A stretch of DNA of 64,000 bases, taken from the NCBI GenBank assembly GCA_038147495.1, contig JAYQTT010000007.1, forward strand, positions 1-64,000, in the 5' to 3' direction. The position numbers were made by a program, and so were the translations under genes. Under the pieces are notes generated by a model. It saw nothing but the letters and a program-made list of their open reading frames with translations, had not been told where the DNA came from and searched no databases. Shown here piece by piece: positions 17,561 through 27,325 of this stretch. The stretch's first letter is position 1. Each line of letters begins with the position of its first letter. Source of the DNA: MED-G116 sp038147495. Its GTDB lineage: Bacteria > Pseudomonadota > Alphaproteobacteria > Puniceispirillales > Puniceispirillaceae.

Positions 17561-18043
17561 ATGCCGATCTGCAAGCTTAACCATGTAAAAGAGTCCATTT
17601 CTGATGGCCAGCGGCTTCTCGGCCTCGATATTGGCAAGAAAACCATCGGGCTTGCACTGTCCGACAAGAGCCTTGCGATTGCATCGCCACTGAAGATTCT
17701 GTGGCGGACCAAATTCACTCCGGACATGGAACAGCTATTCAAGATTGTCGATGATGAGGGTGTGGGCGCCATGGTGCTTGGCTGGCCGGCCAATATGGAT
17801 GGCAGTGCCGGCCCCCGCTGTGACTCGGTGCGTGACTTTGCCCACGCGATGATGCGTCTTCGCGACATCCCGGTCATTTTTCAGGATGAACGGCTGTCAA
17901 CGCGGGCAGTTGAGGGCGCCATGGTTGCCGCCGATATGACACGCTCAAAACGCGCCGAACGCCGCGATGCGCTGGCTGCAGCGTGGATTTTGCAATCGGC
18001 GCTCGACCGGCTACATGACAATCAGATCGATGAAAATGACTGA
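17561..18043 (+). CDS. ruvX: Holliday junction resolvase-like / pre-16S rRNA nuclease RuvX (YqgF)
   Basis: A 160-residue RNase H-fold nuclease of the YqgF family, implicated in 5' maturation of 16S rRNA and anti-termination, and resembling Holliday junction resolvases. Motifs seen: LLGLDIGKKTIGLALSD (first catalytic Asp), the central LGWPANMDGSAGPR, QDERLSTRAVEGAM (catalytic Glu region) and DALAAAWILQSALD (last Asp). I prefer ATG 17561, although the frame stays open back to 17477 and would then overlap gatC. pyrB follows 58 bp downstream on the same strand. Confidence 0.93.
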   Translation: MPICKLNHVKESISDGQRLLGLDIGKKTIGLALSDKSLAIASPLKILWRTKFTPDMEQLFKIVDDEGVGAMVLGWPANMDGSAGPRCDSVRDFAHAMMRLRDIPVIFQDERLSTRAVEGAMVAADMTRSKRAERRDALAAAWILQSALDRLHDNQIDEND

Positions 18044-18101
18044 AGTCATCCGCCGTTTTAGACTGGACCTGACACCATCAATTAGACTATGACTGACGTT
18101 T

Positions 18102-19097
18102 ATGAACAAACCGTCCAATAAACGGGCCGCAACGGCTCGAAAGGCGCCTGCAGCGTTGCTGCCGACGCGACATCTTTTGGGCATCGAGGGGATGAATCCT
18201 CTCGAGATCAACGCGCTTCTCGATCGCGGCGATTATTTTGCCAATGCCATTCAGAAAAACAGTGACCAGCAGGCAAACCTTGGTGATGCGCTGAAAGGCA
18301 AAACCGTTCTCAACCTGTTTTACGAGAACTCGACCCGCACCCGTGTGTCGTTCGAGCTGGCCGCCAAGCGACTTGGTGGTTCAGTCCTCAATATTTCGGT
18401 AGCCGGCTCGTCAGTCAAAAAGGGTGAAACGCTGCTCGACACGGCCACCACGCTGAACGCCATGCATCCGCATATTCTGGTTGTCCGGCACAATTGTTCC
18501 GGCGCGGCACGCCTGCTCAGCGAGCATGTCGATGCGGCGGTTATCAACGCTGGCGATGGTCGGCATGAGCATCCGACCCAAGCTTTGCTGGATGCGCTGA
18601 CCATTCGTCGACGGGTCGGCCATATTGAAGGGCTGAAGATTGCGATTTGCGGCGATATCGCCAATAGCCGCGTGGCGCGTTCAAATATTCATCTGCTTGG
18701 CACGCTGGGCGCCGAAGTCCGCCTTGTGTGTCCGTCAACATTGCTACCAACGGCGATTGACCAAATGGGCGTCAGCGTCTCAACCAATCTTGAAGAAGGC
18801 ATCTATGGCGCCGACATCGTGATGATGCTGCGGTTGCAGACAGAGCGCATGGCCGGAACCGAAACCCCGTCCCAGCGTGAATATTTCAATCTTTTCGGGC
18901 TTGATCGTTCGAAATTTCTGCGGGCGGCGCCGAATGCGCTGATCATGCACCCCGGGCCGATGAACCGCGGCGTCGAAATTGACTCAACAATGGCCGATGA
19001 TGTCGAAAAAAGTCTGATCCGTACGCAAGTTGAGATGGGTGTTGCCGCGCGTATGGCCTGCCTCGAAGCGCTGGCACTCAGGGGTGAGACAACATGA
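18102..19097 (+). CDS. pyrB: Aspartate carbamoyltransferase catalytic subunit
   Basis: Catalyses carbamoyl phosphate plus aspartate to carbamoyl aspartate, the first committed step of pyrimidine synthesis. The carbamoyl-phosphate motif YENSTRTRVSFE is at residues ~73-84, GDGRHEHPTQALLDALTI at ~149-166 and the aspartate-loop-like HPGPMNRGVEID at ~285-296. The 331-residue length suits the catalytic chain. No regulatory pyrI is present. It overlaps the next gene by 4 bp. That neighbour is a dihydroorotase relative without its metal ligands, the arrangement seen where the PyrC-like chain is structural and supports PyrB oligomerisation. Confidence 0.97.
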   Translation: MNKPSNKRAATARKAPAALLPTRHLLGIEGMNPLEINALLDRGDYFANAIQKNSDQQANLGDALKGKTVLNLFYENSTRTRVSFELAAKRLGGSVLNISVAGSSVKKGETLLDTATTLNAMHPHILVVRHNCSGAARLLSEHVDAAVINAGDGRHEHPTQALLDALTIRRRVGHIEGLKIAICGDIANSRVARSNIHLLGTLGAEVRLVCPSTLLPTAIDQMGVSVSTNLEEGIYGADIVMMLRLQTERMAGTETPSQREYFNLFGLDRSKFLRAAPNALIMHPGPMNRGVEIDSTMADDVEKSLIRTQVEMGVAARMACLEALALRGETT

Positions 19098-20386
19098 CGG
19101 ATTTGCTTTTCACCAATGCCCGCCTTCTCGACCCGTCACAGAATATAGATGCGCTGGGCTATCTCGCGGTTACGGACGGAAACATCAGCGCGATTGGGCG
19201 TGGCATCCCTGAAGGCACCGATGCAAAAGCCACTAAAACAATTGATTGCGCTGGACAAAGCCTTGCCCCCGGCATTGTTGACATGCGCGTGCAGACAGCC
19301 GATCCCGGCTCGGAACATCTTGAAGACTTGCCATCATTGTTGCGCGCCGCCGCCGCGGCTGGCGTGACAGGCTTTGCCTGCCTGCCAAACACCCAGCCTG
19401 TTGTCGACAACGCGGCAATGATCGACTCACTGGCGCTTCGCGCGTCTCGCATCGGCGGGCCTCGCCTGCATGTCTATGGCGCGGCCACGCGCAATCTTGA
19501 GGGCACAGAAATGGCCGAAATCGGTATGATGGCCGAAGCCGGTGCCGTTGGGTTCACCAATGCAACTTCGAGCATCGATGACGCGTTGGTGATGCGGCGT
19601 GTCATGGCCTATGCCAGCATGCTCGACAAGCCGATCATCCAGCATTGTGAGGAAGCCAGCCTGTCCCGTGACGGCGAGATGAATGAGAGCGAGACATCGA
19701 CAAGACTTGGTTTGCTCGGCATTCCTGCAGCAGCCGAAGCGATAATTATCGACCGTGATATTCACCTGATGCGGCTCACTGGTGCGCGTTATCATGTGGC
19801 GCATGTATCAACCCGTGCCGGTGTAACAGCCATTCGCCGAGCAAAGGCCGAGGGCCTGCCAATTACCGCCGATACTGCGCCACCCTATTTCTTGCTGAAT
19901 GAGCTGGCGGTCAGCACCTACGACACCGCATTCAAGCTCTCGCCACCCCTGCGCTCGGAAGATGATCGGCAAGCCGTGATAGACGCGATTGCCGATGGCA
20001 CAATTGACGCCATTGCCTCTGACCATGTGCCGGTTGATGGTGATGCCAAGACCCAACCTTTTGGCCCGGCGCAACCCGGCGCCTCCGGACTGGACACCTT
20101 ATTGTCACTGACCCTGAGCCTTGTTCATCAGCAAAAGATCACGATGATGCGCGCCTTTGAGGCGTTAAGCCTCGCTCCGGCGGCGATCCTTGACGTTCCG
20201 GGCGGCACACTCGCACCCGGCGCCGCCGCGGATCTGGTGATCTTCAAGCCTGATGTCGGGCGGTTAATTCGCGGGGCCGATTTCACATCGCTGTCGCGCA
20301 TCACCCCATTTGAAGGGCAGCCAGCCCAAGGCATGGTCACGGCAACTTATGTCAATGGCGTTTGCGTTCACGAACTGGCGGCATAA
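19094..20386 (+). CDS. Dihydroorotase-like protein, probably non-catalytic (PyrC' type)
   Basis: A 430-residue amidohydrolase homologous to class I dihydroorotase. The usual DxHxH zinc motif after the first strand is replaced by DMRVQTADPG (residues 63-72), so both histidines are missing (Arg65, Gln67). The late active-site segment reads SDHVPVDGDAK instead of the active TDHAPHxxxEK. The middle histidines (HVAHVS, ~234-239) remain. From family knowledge, such PyrC' chains in pseudomonads hold aspartate carbamoyltransferase together without catalysis, and alphaproteobacteria commonly carry this gene between pyrB and plsY. A separate active dihydroorotase must then exist outside the window. The 4-bp overlap with pyrB supports equal-stoichiometry expression. 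Confidence 0.88.
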   Translation: MTDLLFTNARLLDPSQNIDALGYLAVTDGNISAIGRGIPEGTDAKATKTIDCAGQSLAPGIVDMRVQTADPGSEHLEDLPSLLRAAAAAGVTGFACLPNTQPVVDNAAMIDSLALRASRIGGPRLHVYGAATRNLEGTEMAEIGMMAEAGAVGFTNATSSIDDALVMRRVMAYASMLDKPIIQHCEEASLSRDGEMNESETSTRLGLLGIPAAAEAIIIDRDIHLMRLTGARYHVAHVSTRAGVTAIRRAKAEGLPITADTAPPYFLLNELAVSTYDTAFKLSPPLRSEDDRQAVIDAIADGTIDAIASDHVPVDGDAKTQPFGPAQPGASGLDTLLSLTLSLVHQQKITMMRAFEALSLAPAAILDVPGGTLAPGAAADLVIFKPDVGRLIRGADFTSLSRITPFEGQPAQGMVTATYVNGVCVHELAA

Positions 20387-20434
20387 GATAACCGAATCGT
20401 CTCCGCGACAAGCTTCCCCTGGCAGGAAAAAATC

Positions 20435-21037
20435 ATGATGTCGTCTGCACCACTTACCTATGTTTTTGTTATCATAGCGGCCTATCTTCTTGGCTCGGTG
20501 CCGTTTGGCCTGATCCTGACGCGCCTCGCGGGTAAGGGCGACATCCGCAGCATCGGCAGTGGCAATATTGGCGCAACCAACGTCCTGCGGACCGGCAGCA
20601 AGCCTCTCGCCGCATTAACCCTGCTCCTTGACGCTGGCAAGGGTGCGGCAATCACCCTTTTGGTCGCCGCCTATGCAGATACAACGGCGATGGCATTGGC
20701 CGGTTGTACCGCCGTCATCGGACATTGTTTTCCGATCTGGCTGAAATTTCGTGGTGGCAAGGGCGTTGCCACAAGCCTTGCCGTCTTTGCCGCCTTTGAC
20801 TGGCGACTTGGGCTTTTATTCTGCGGCATATGGCTGGGCACAGCCGCTGTTACCAAATATTCCTCACTGGCGGCGCTGCTCGCCACTCTTGGCTGTGCCA
20901 TGGCCGGTTTCATTCTGCCAACATCCGCGCCGGTAGCGATCGCGACAGCCGGCCTTGCCGGACTTATCTGGGTCAGGCACCACCAAAATATTGGTCGCTT
21001 GCTGAGCGGGCAGGAATCCCGGATCGGCGGTAAATAG
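20435..21037 (+). CDS. plsY: Acyl phosphate:glycerol-3-phosphate acyltransferase
   Basis: Integral inner-membrane enzyme that transfers the acyl group of acyl phosphate to glycerol-3-phosphate, the first step of phospholipid synthesis in the PlsX/PlsY route. The three PlsY motifs are visible: GSVPFGLILTRLAGKGDIRSIGSGNIGATNVLR (~20-52), LKFRGGKGVATSLAVF (~105-120) and WVRHHQNIGRLLSGQE (~177-192). Five to six hydrophobic segments are spread over 200 residues. The start ATGATG at 20435 is preceded by AGGA at a good distance. It follows pyrC' by 48 bp. Confidence 0.96.
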   Translation: MMSSAPLTYVFVIIAAYLLGSVPFGLILTRLAGKGDIRSIGSGNIGATNVLRTGSKPLAALTLLLDAGKGAAITLLVAAYADTTAMALAGCTAVIGHCFPIWLKFRGGKGVATSLAVFAAFDWRLGLLFCGIWLGTAAVTKYSSLAALLATLGCAMAGFILPTSAPVAIATAGLAGLIWVRHHQNIGRLLSGQESRIGGK

Positions 21038-21122
21038 GCGTTTTCAATCCATGTCGTCCCAATCGGCAGAATAATTCTTTCGCATTAATCTTTTGTTTAT
21101 TCCTTGTCTGTAGGATGCAGGC

Positions 21123-22220
21123 ATGGACAAAGCTGAAAAACTGGCCCGCCTTCGACTTATTCGCACACCGAATGTGGGGCCAATGACCTTTCGTCTGCTC
21201 ATTCAACGCTATGGCACAGCCGTGGCGGCTTTGAGTGCAATTCCAGAACTTTCAAAGCGCGGCGGACGCAAGTTGCAACCAGCCAGCCTTGAGACAGCCC
21301 GGCGTGAGTGGGAAGCAAATGAGGCGGCTGGCGCCCGCCTGCTGTTTAGTGGCGGCGAGGACTATCCGCGAAGTCTCGACCGGTTTGACGATGCGCCTAC
21401 GGTGATTTCGGTCAAAGGCAACGCACATTTACTTACCAGACCCATCGTTGCCATGGTCGGCGCGCGAAATGCATCGATCAATGCCTTGCGACACGCGGAA
21501 AAACTGGCAACAGAATTGTCTGATGAGGGCTATGTCGTAGCTTCAGGGCTTGCCCGTGGCATTGACACTGCTGCCCATAATGGCGCGCTTGCCGGAGGTA
21601 CGATTGCAGTTATTGCCGGTGGCATTGATGATTATTACCCGCCTGAAAACATCGAATTGCAGGAATCCATCGAACAGACCGGCCTTGTCATCGCCGAAAT
21701 GCCCCCGGGCACAAAACCCACCCCGCGCCATTTTCCCATCCGCAACCGGGTGATCGCAAGCCTCGCTCTTGGCGTTGTAGTGGTTGAGGCGGCGGCACGA
21801 TCCGGCTCTTTGATTACCGCGCGCGAAGCCGCCGAACGCGGTGGCGAGGTGATGGCCGTCCCCGGCTCGCCGCTGGACCCGCGTGCAGAAGGATGCAACA
21901 CGCTGATCCGCGAAGGCGCAACCCTCGTCCAGAACACAAGCGAGATTGTCGAATGCCTGTCGCGGCCGGTCTCTGCCGGTTTGCCGGAGCACGATGACCG
22001 GCCGAACCCGATACACCGACCCGGGCCGGAATCCGTCATCGCTGAATGTCGGACGGTCATTCTTCAGGGACTTGGAACCGAGCCAACCGAGATTGACGAT
22101 CTGGTGCGCTGGTGCAAGACAGATACGGCCACAGTGCTGGCAGCACTCCTCGAACTTGAACTGGCCGGCGCTGTTTACAGGCACCATGGAAACAGGGTGT
22201 CACGGCGCGCCGATTTGTAA
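21123..22220 (+). CDS. dprA: DNA-processing protein DprA
   Basis: Loads RecA on incoming single-stranded DNA during natural transformation; widespread also in non-competent bacteria. The N-terminal SAM-like region (~1-70) precedes a Rossmann-like core with VAMVGARNASINALRHAEKLA (~107-127), SGLARGIDTAAHNGALA (~141-157), IAVIAGGIDDYYPPEN and the FPIRNRVIASLALGVVVVEAAARSGSLITAREAAERG signature segment (~205-241). A C-terminal winged-helix (DprA-WH) follows, ~300-365. Full length at 365 residues. It is followed after 76 bp by topA, a frequent alphaproteobacterial pair. Confidence 0.96.
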   Translation: MDKAEKLARLRLIRTPNVGPMTFRLLIQRYGTAVAALSAIPELSKRGGRKLQPASLETARREWEANEAAGARLLFSGGEDYPRSLDRFDDAPTVISVKGNAHLLTRPIVAMVGARNASINALRHAEKLATELSDEGYVVASGLARGIDTAAHNGALAGGTIAVIAGGIDDYYPPENIELQESIEQTGLVIAEMPPGTKPTPRHFPIRNRVIASLALGVVVVEAAARSGSLITAREAAERGGEVMAVPGSPLDPRAEGCNTLIREGATLVQNTSEIVECLSRPVSAGLPEHDDRPNPIHRPGPESVIAECRTVILQGLGTEPTEIDDLVRWCKTDTATVLAALLELELAGAVYRHHGNRVSRRADL

Positions 22221-22237
22221 TTTTTTCAACGAGAGTT

Positions 22238-22266
22238 TTGACAAATTTGACTTTCCGTACTATCGC
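22238..22266 (+). promoter_or_regulatory. Possible promoter for topA
   Basis: TTGACA at 22238-22243 with a 17-bp spacer to TATCGC at 22261-22266, located between the dprA stop and the topA start (22297). The -35 element is perfect and the -10 is weak. topA may therefore be transcribed separately from dprA. Not tested. Confidence 0.35.
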
Positions 22267-22296
22267 ATGGCTTAGATCTGTCATTCGAGGCCGTGC

Positions 22297-24924
22297 ATGA
22301 AACTCGTCATTGTTGAATCTCCAGCCAAAGCCAAAACCATCAATCGCTACCTCGGCGATGATTATAAAGTGCTGGCGTCATACGGTCATGTCTGCGACCT
22401 GCCGAGCAAGGATGGATCGGTGTCACCGGATGATGATTTCGCCATGAAATGGCAGGTTTCAAGCGGATCTGAAAAGCATCTGAAAGAGATCACAACAGCG
22501 CTTCGCAAGGCCGACAAGCTTATTCTTGCAACCGACCCGGACCGCGAGGGCGAGGCCATCAGTTGGCATGTGCTTGAGCATCTGAAGGAAAAAAAGCTTG
22601 TCGATGGCATGCCAGTTGAGCGCGTTGTTTTCAACGAAGTCACCAAAAATGCCATTTTGCAGGCAATGGAAAAGCCGCGTGAACTCGATGACGAGTTGAT
22701 TGATGCCTATCGTGCGCGGCGGGCGCTTGATTATCTGGTGGGTTTCTCTCTGTCACCGGTTTTGTGGCGCAAATTGCCCGGATCACGCTCTGCCGGACGC
22801 GTACAATCTGTGGCGCTCCGCCTGATATGTGAGCGAGAGGCCGAAATTGAAGCCTTCACATCTGAGGAATATTGGTCGATCCACGCTGAACTTGGCAAGG
22901 CGGATGGCCGGAACTTTACCGCACGTCTTACCCATCTTGGTTCCGAAAAGCTTGGCAAGCTCGACATCACCAACGAAGCAGATGCACAGGATGCGGTGCG
23001 CAAGATTGAGTCGAAGGCGCTGTTCGTCAAGAACATCGAAACCAAGCGCATCAAGCGTAATCCCTCACCGCCATTCACCACATCGACCCTGCAACAAGAG
23101 GCGTCGCGCAAGCTTGGCTTTTCTGCCAGCAGAACAATGCAAATTGCCCAGCGTCTTTACGAAGGCATCAATATTGGCAGTGAGACGACCGGTCTCATCA
23201 CCTATATGCGAACGGATGGCGTTCAACTTGGCAACGATGCCATCGCCGCATTGAGAAGCGATATCAGCACCCGTTACGGAAATCGTTACGTTCCAGAAAA
23301 ACCACGTGTTTACAAAACGAAGGCGGCAAATGCTCAGGAAGCACATGAAGCCATTCGACCAACCGACATCAGCCGTTCACCGGACCGCATGCAGGCTTAT
23401 CTTGATCATGATCAGGCCCGCCTCTACGAGTTAATCTGGAAACGCACCATTGCCAGCCAGATGCAGTCTGCCGAACTTGATCAGACAGGTGTTGACATCG
23501 GTGACAATGATGCAGAGGTCACGCTGCGGGCCAGTGGGCAGGTGATCGTTTTTGACGGCTTTTTGTCGGTCTACCGCGAGAGCCAAGATGCTGTCGATGA
23601 CCGGACAAGCGCTCAGGAGAGTGATGACAATGGTGATAAAGACACCGCGCTTTTGCCTGAAATGTCTGTTTCCGAGGCTCTGGCCACACGCAGCGTCAAA
23701 CCCGAACAGCACTTCACCCAGCCTCCACCGCGCTTTACCGATGCCAGCCTGGTCAAAAGACTTGAAGAACTCGGCATCGGGCGGCCATCAACTTATGCGT
23801 CAATCCTGCAGGTGTTGCAGACGCGCAATTACGTGATCAAGGATCGTAGCAGATACATCCCCGAGGATCGCGGTAGGCTGGTCTCGACCTTTCTCGCGAA
23901 TTTCTTTGACCGCTATGTTGAATATGACTTTACCGCAAAGCTCGAAAATCAGCTCGACCTTGTGTCTGCTGGCAAGCTTGATTGGAAAAAGCTGCTCGCC
24001 GAATTCTGGCGTGACTTTAAAGGCGCGATCGATGGCACCAAAGAGCTGACCATCACCAACGTCCTTGATGTGCTTGACGAGGAGCTTGGTCCGCATTTCT
24101 TCAAAACAGGTGATGACGGGCAACTGGTTCGCACCTGTCCGAATTGTGACGGCGGTCGGCTGGGTCTCAAGCTTGGCAAATTTGGTGCGTTTGTTGGCTG
24201 TTCCAACTATCCCGAATGCAAATTCACCCGCCAATTGACGGCAAATGATGATGCTGCCAATGAAGATGCTCTGGTCAGTGACCGTAACCTTGGTGACGAT
24301 CCCAAGACCGGCCTTCCGATATATCTTCGGCGCGGCCCATATGGCCATTATGTGCAGATTGGTGACCCGGAAACCAAAAAGCCGAAACGTGCCTCACTGC
24401 CCAAGGGAACATCAGCGGCCAGCGTTGATCTGGAGCGGGCGATAGAACTTTTATCCCTGCCCCGCGATGTCGGCCCACACCCCGAAACCGGCGACATGAT
24501 TCAGGCAGGTCTCGGGCGTTTCGGCCCCTATCTCAAATATCAAGGCAGCTTCTCCAGCTTGCCTGCCGATGATGATTTGTTCACCGTTGGCCTGAACCGG
24601 GCGGTTGATCTGCTTGCCGAGGCGGCAAAGAAAAAAGGCCGCGTTTTGGGTGAACACCCCTCCGGCGGTGATGTGCATGTCAAGGCAGGACGCTTCGGCC
24701 CCTATGTCGAGCACAATAAATTACGTGCCACCCTGCCCCGTGGAACGGAAATCAGCGAGATAACGCTCGAGGAGGCAATACCTCTACTGGCGGCGAAGGC
24801 GGCAAAAGGACCAACCGCCAAAAAGAGCGCCAAGAAAGCGACCAAGAAAGCCGCCAAGAAAGCTGCGAAAAAGGCAGCACCAAAGAAGGCTGCAAAGAAA
24901 AGCGCAGCCAAGAAAGCCAGCTAG
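22297..24924 (+). CDS. topA: DNA topoisomerase I
   Basis: Type IA topoisomerase that relaxes negative supercoils. The TOPRIM domain begins at the N-terminus (KLVIVESPAKAKTINRYL, with ATDPDREGEAISWH at ~69-82). The catalytic tyrosine is Tyr303 in GLITYMRTDG. The cleavage domain continues to about 580, then a four-cysteine zinc ribbon (CPNCDGG … CSNYPEC, from ~614) and several TopA C-terminal repeats (DPKTGLPIYLRRGPYGHYVQ and GRFGPYxxxxxxxxSLP type). The last 35 residues are a lysine/alanine-rich H1-like tail, probably for non-specific DNA contact. 875 residues is normal for alphaproteobacteria. The stop TAG overlaps the GTG start of rnr. Confidence 0.98.
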   Translation: MKLVIVESPAKAKTINRYLGDDYKVLASYGHVCDLPSKDGSVSPDDDFAMKWQVSSGSEKHLKEITTALRKADKLILATDPDREGEAISWHVLEHLKEKKLVDGMPVERVVFNEVTKNAILQAMEKPRELDDELIDAYRARRALDYLVGFSLSPVLWRKLPGSRSAGRVQSVALRLICEREAEIEAFTSEEYWSIHAELGKADGRNFTARLTHLGSEKLGKLDITNEADAQDAVRKIESKALFVKNIETKRIKRNPSPPFTTSTLQQEASRKLGFSASRTMQIAQRLYEGINIGSETTGLITYMRTDGVQLGNDAIAALRSDISTRYGNRYVPEKPRVYKTKAANAQEAHEAIRPTDISRSPDRMQAYLDHDQARLYELIWKRTIASQMQSAELDQTGVDIGDNDAEVTLRASGQVIVFDGFLSVYRESQDAVDDRTSAQESDDNGDKDTALLPEMSVSEALATRSVKPEQHFTQPPPRFTDASLVKRLEELGIGRPSTYASILQVLQTRNYVIKDRSRYIPEDRGRLVSTFLANFFDRYVEYDFTAKLENQLDLVSAGKLDWKKLLAEFWRDFKGAIDGTKELTITNVLDVLDEELGPHFFKTGDDGQLVRTCPNCDGGRLGLKLGKFGAFVGCSNYPECKFTRQLTANDDAANEDALVSDRNLGDDPKTGLPIYLRRGPYGHYVQIGDPETKKPKRASLPKGTSAASVDLERAIELLSLPRDVGPHPETGDMIQAGLGRFGPYLKYQGSFSSLPADDDLFTVGLNRAVDLLAEAAKKKGRVLGEHPSGGDVHVKAGRFGPYVEHNKLRATLPRGTEISEITLEEAIPLLAAKAAKGPTAKKSAKKATKKAAKKAAKKAAPKKAAKKSAAKKAS

Positions 24925-27209
24925 TGAGCCGCAAAGAGACAACAGACATCACCCTGCCCGATGCGGCAACGCTCCTAGACTATATCAACAGTTGTCCGTC
25001 ACCACCAACGCCGCGGGATATCGCGCGGGCTTTCAATCTGCCACAGGAGATGCGCGCGCCGCTTCGCCGCCGCCTCCGTGAGATGGCAGAATCAGGGCAG
25101 ATTGCCCGCCGCGAAGGGCGCCGTCTTGCCTCTGCCACCGATTTGCCCGAAGTCACAGTGCTTGAACTGGTGTCTTTTGACGACAATGGCGATGGGTTGG
25201 CCCGCGCCACCACGCCGATTGATGGTGACGCTCCGGAAATCAGGGTTATTCTCAGCCGCAAGGCTGGCCGTGCGCCCGCTATCGGCCAGAATATTCTGGC
25301 CCGCCTTGCCCGCACTGGTCCTGCCCATTACGAGGCACGCATTATCCGTGTTCTGGACCGCCAGCAACAACGCCTCTTCGCCATTGCCGAGAAGCAGGGC
25401 AAACAAATGGTGCTGACACCGGTAGAGAGAGGCAAACGCCATAGCGTCAATTTACAATCATCTGCCGACATGCCAGTCCAGGCCGGTGATCTGGTTGAGG
25501 CGGAAATGGTGTCCGCCCGTGGCTATCTTGGCAAAACCGCCCGTGTGATCCGCAACCTCGGCCCCTCTGATCAGAAAGGCGCTTTCAGCACTCTGGCACT
25601 GGCAGAATTCGGCATTCGAAATCTGTTTCCTGAAGATGCACTCGCCGAAGCAGATGGACTGAAAGTTCCACCTAAAAAAGGCCGGGAAGATTTGCGTCAG
25701 ACAGCATTGGTGACGATTGACGGTGCCGATGCCCGCGATTTCGATGACGCTGTCTTTGCCGAGCCAACAGATGACGGCGGTTGGCGGCTATTGGTGGCAA
25801 TCGCCGATGTCGCCCATTATGTTCGCCCCGGGTCGGCGTTGGACAAAGAGGCATGTCGGAGAGGCAACTCGGTCTATCTTCCCGACCTTGTTGTGCCAAT
25901 GCTGCCAGAGGCCATATCAAACGATCTGTGTTCGTTGCGCCCACATGAAGATCGCGCCTCCATGGTCGCCGAGTTACATATCGATGACAACGGCAAGCGC
26001 CTCGACTTTCGGATATTTCGCGCCTTGATCTGTTCGCATGCCCGTTTGACCTATGATCAGGTTCAATCCGTCTATGAAGGAACGCATGACGAGGCTGACG
26101 TTGGCGTTCCGCATGGTGTGCTGCACAACCTCTTTGGCGCGTGGCGCGCCTTGTCGAGGGCGCGTCAGGAACGTGAACCGCTGGAATTGTCGCTCAAGGA
26201 GCGGCGTGTCGAAATGGATGATGATGGCAACGCCATCGCCATTTCCCAACGCAGCCAGAGCGAATCACAAAGACTGATCGAAGATTTCATGATTGCCGCC
26301 AATGTCGCCGCCGCAGACCGTTTGATCGCCGCACGACAGCCTTGCGTGTTCCGCATTCATGACCAACCCGACCCGAAAAAAGCCGACAGCCTTTATGATC
26401 TGGCAAGGACGCTCGATGCCCCTTTCGCACGTGGTCAGGTTCTGCGTCCGCATCTGTTCAACCGACTTTTGGCCCATGTCAAAGGCAGTGCTGACGAAAC
26501 CATGGTCAATGAAGCGGTTTTGCGGAGTCAGGCAAAGGCCGTATACAGCATCGACAATATTGGCCATTTTGGCCTGTCTTTGCGTAATTACGCGCATTTC
26601 ACCTCACCGATCAGGCGTTATTCAGATTTGCTGGTGCATCGCGCGCTGATTGATGCGAATACGCCTGAAAAAGCGCCTCGTGACGGGCTTGCTGGCATGC
26701 CTGCCGACCAACTTGCCGAGATTTGCACGCATATCTCGGAAACCGAGGCCAATGCCGCCGCCGCAGAACGCCGCACCATTGATCGCTTTGCCGCCGCACT
26801 GTTTGCTTCGCGCTTGCATGACGTTGTTGATGGTATCATTGTCAGCATCACCGGCTTTGGTGCTTTTGTGCGCCTTGATGATGGGGCTGCCGATGGATTT
26901 TTGCCACTTTCCGGCCTGCCCGATGACTATTACGACCATGATGCCAACAGCCAGAGCCTGACTGGCCGCCATGGCGGCTGGGTTTTTGCCGCTGGACATG
27001 TTCTCAAAGTCAAGATTGAGGAAGTAAAACCGGTTTCCGGTGGCATTCTGCTGAGCTGGGTCGAGGGCGGCACAATCGATGACCGCACATCCCGAAAAAC
27101 ACGCCGAGGCGCCGGACAGCGCCAGAAACGCGCGAGTGGCGCCCCACAAAAGACGCGAAGCGCAGGCAGCAAAGCAGGAAAGAGCAAAGGCAAACGAAAA
27201 AGGCGTTGA
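24924..27209 (+). CDS. rnr: Ribonuclease R
   Basis: Processive 3'-5' exoribonuclease of the RNB family that degrades structured RNA. It starts at GTG 24924 inside the topA stop (TAGTG), implying translational coupling. A winged-helix region lies at ~5-70 (PPTPRDIARAFNLP), then cold-shock domains, the RNB catalytic centre with TIDGADARDFDDAVFAE (~263-279, aspartate cluster), the HFTSPIRRYSDLLVHR segment (~556-571), an S1 domain ~630-715 (GIIVSITGFGAFVRLDDG) and a basic C-terminal tail rich in Lys/Arg. The 761-residue length matches RNase R and not RNase II. Confidence 0.97.
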   Translation: MSRKETTDITLPDAATLLDYINSCPSPPTPRDIARAFNLPQEMRAPLRRRLREMAESGQIARREGRRLASATDLPEVTVLELVSFDDNGDGLARATTPIDGDAPEIRVILSRKAGRAPAIGQNILARLARTGPAHYEARIIRVLDRQQQRLFAIAEKQGKQMVLTPVERGKRHSVNLQSSADMPVQAGDLVEAEMVSARGYLGKTARVIRNLGPSDQKGAFSTLALAEFGIRNLFPEDALAEADGLKVPPKKGREDLRQTALVTIDGADARDFDDAVFAEPTDDGGWRLLVAIADVAHYVRPGSALDKEACRRGNSVYLPDLVVPMLPEAISNDLCSLRPHEDRASMVAELHIDDNGKRLDFRIFRALICSHARLTYDQVQSVYEGTHDEADVGVPHGVLHNLFGAWRALSRARQEREPLELSLKERRVEMDDDGNAIAISQRSQSESQRLIEDFMIAANVAAADRLIAARQPCVFRIHDQPDPKKADSLYDLARTLDAPFARGQVLRPHLFNRLLAHVKGSADETMVNEAVLRSQAKAVYSIDNIGHFGLSLRNYAHFTSPIRRYSDLLVHRALIDANTPEKAPRDGLAGMPADQLAEICTHISETEANAAAAERRTIDRFAAALFASRLHDVVDGIIVSITGFGAFVRLDDGAADGFLPLSGLPDDYYDHDANSQSLTGRHGGWVFAAGHVLKVKIEEVKPVSGGILLSWVEGGTIDDRTSRKTRRGAGQRQKRASGAPQKTRSAGSKAGKSKGKRKRR

Positions 27210-27325
27210 TCACGACTTGACAAAGATCGCGCAATCGCGCAGTTTGCCGCGAGTTTCGATATTCCGGGTTCTGATGCCACCCTTTAAGGCGGCAGGCACC
27301 CATAACCCTGTTAGGAGCAAAAGCG

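Noticed and set aside
24800..24924. Lysine/alanine repeat region as a separate repeat element
   Set aside because: It is the coding tail of topoisomerase I, a common basic C-terminus in alphaproteobacteria.
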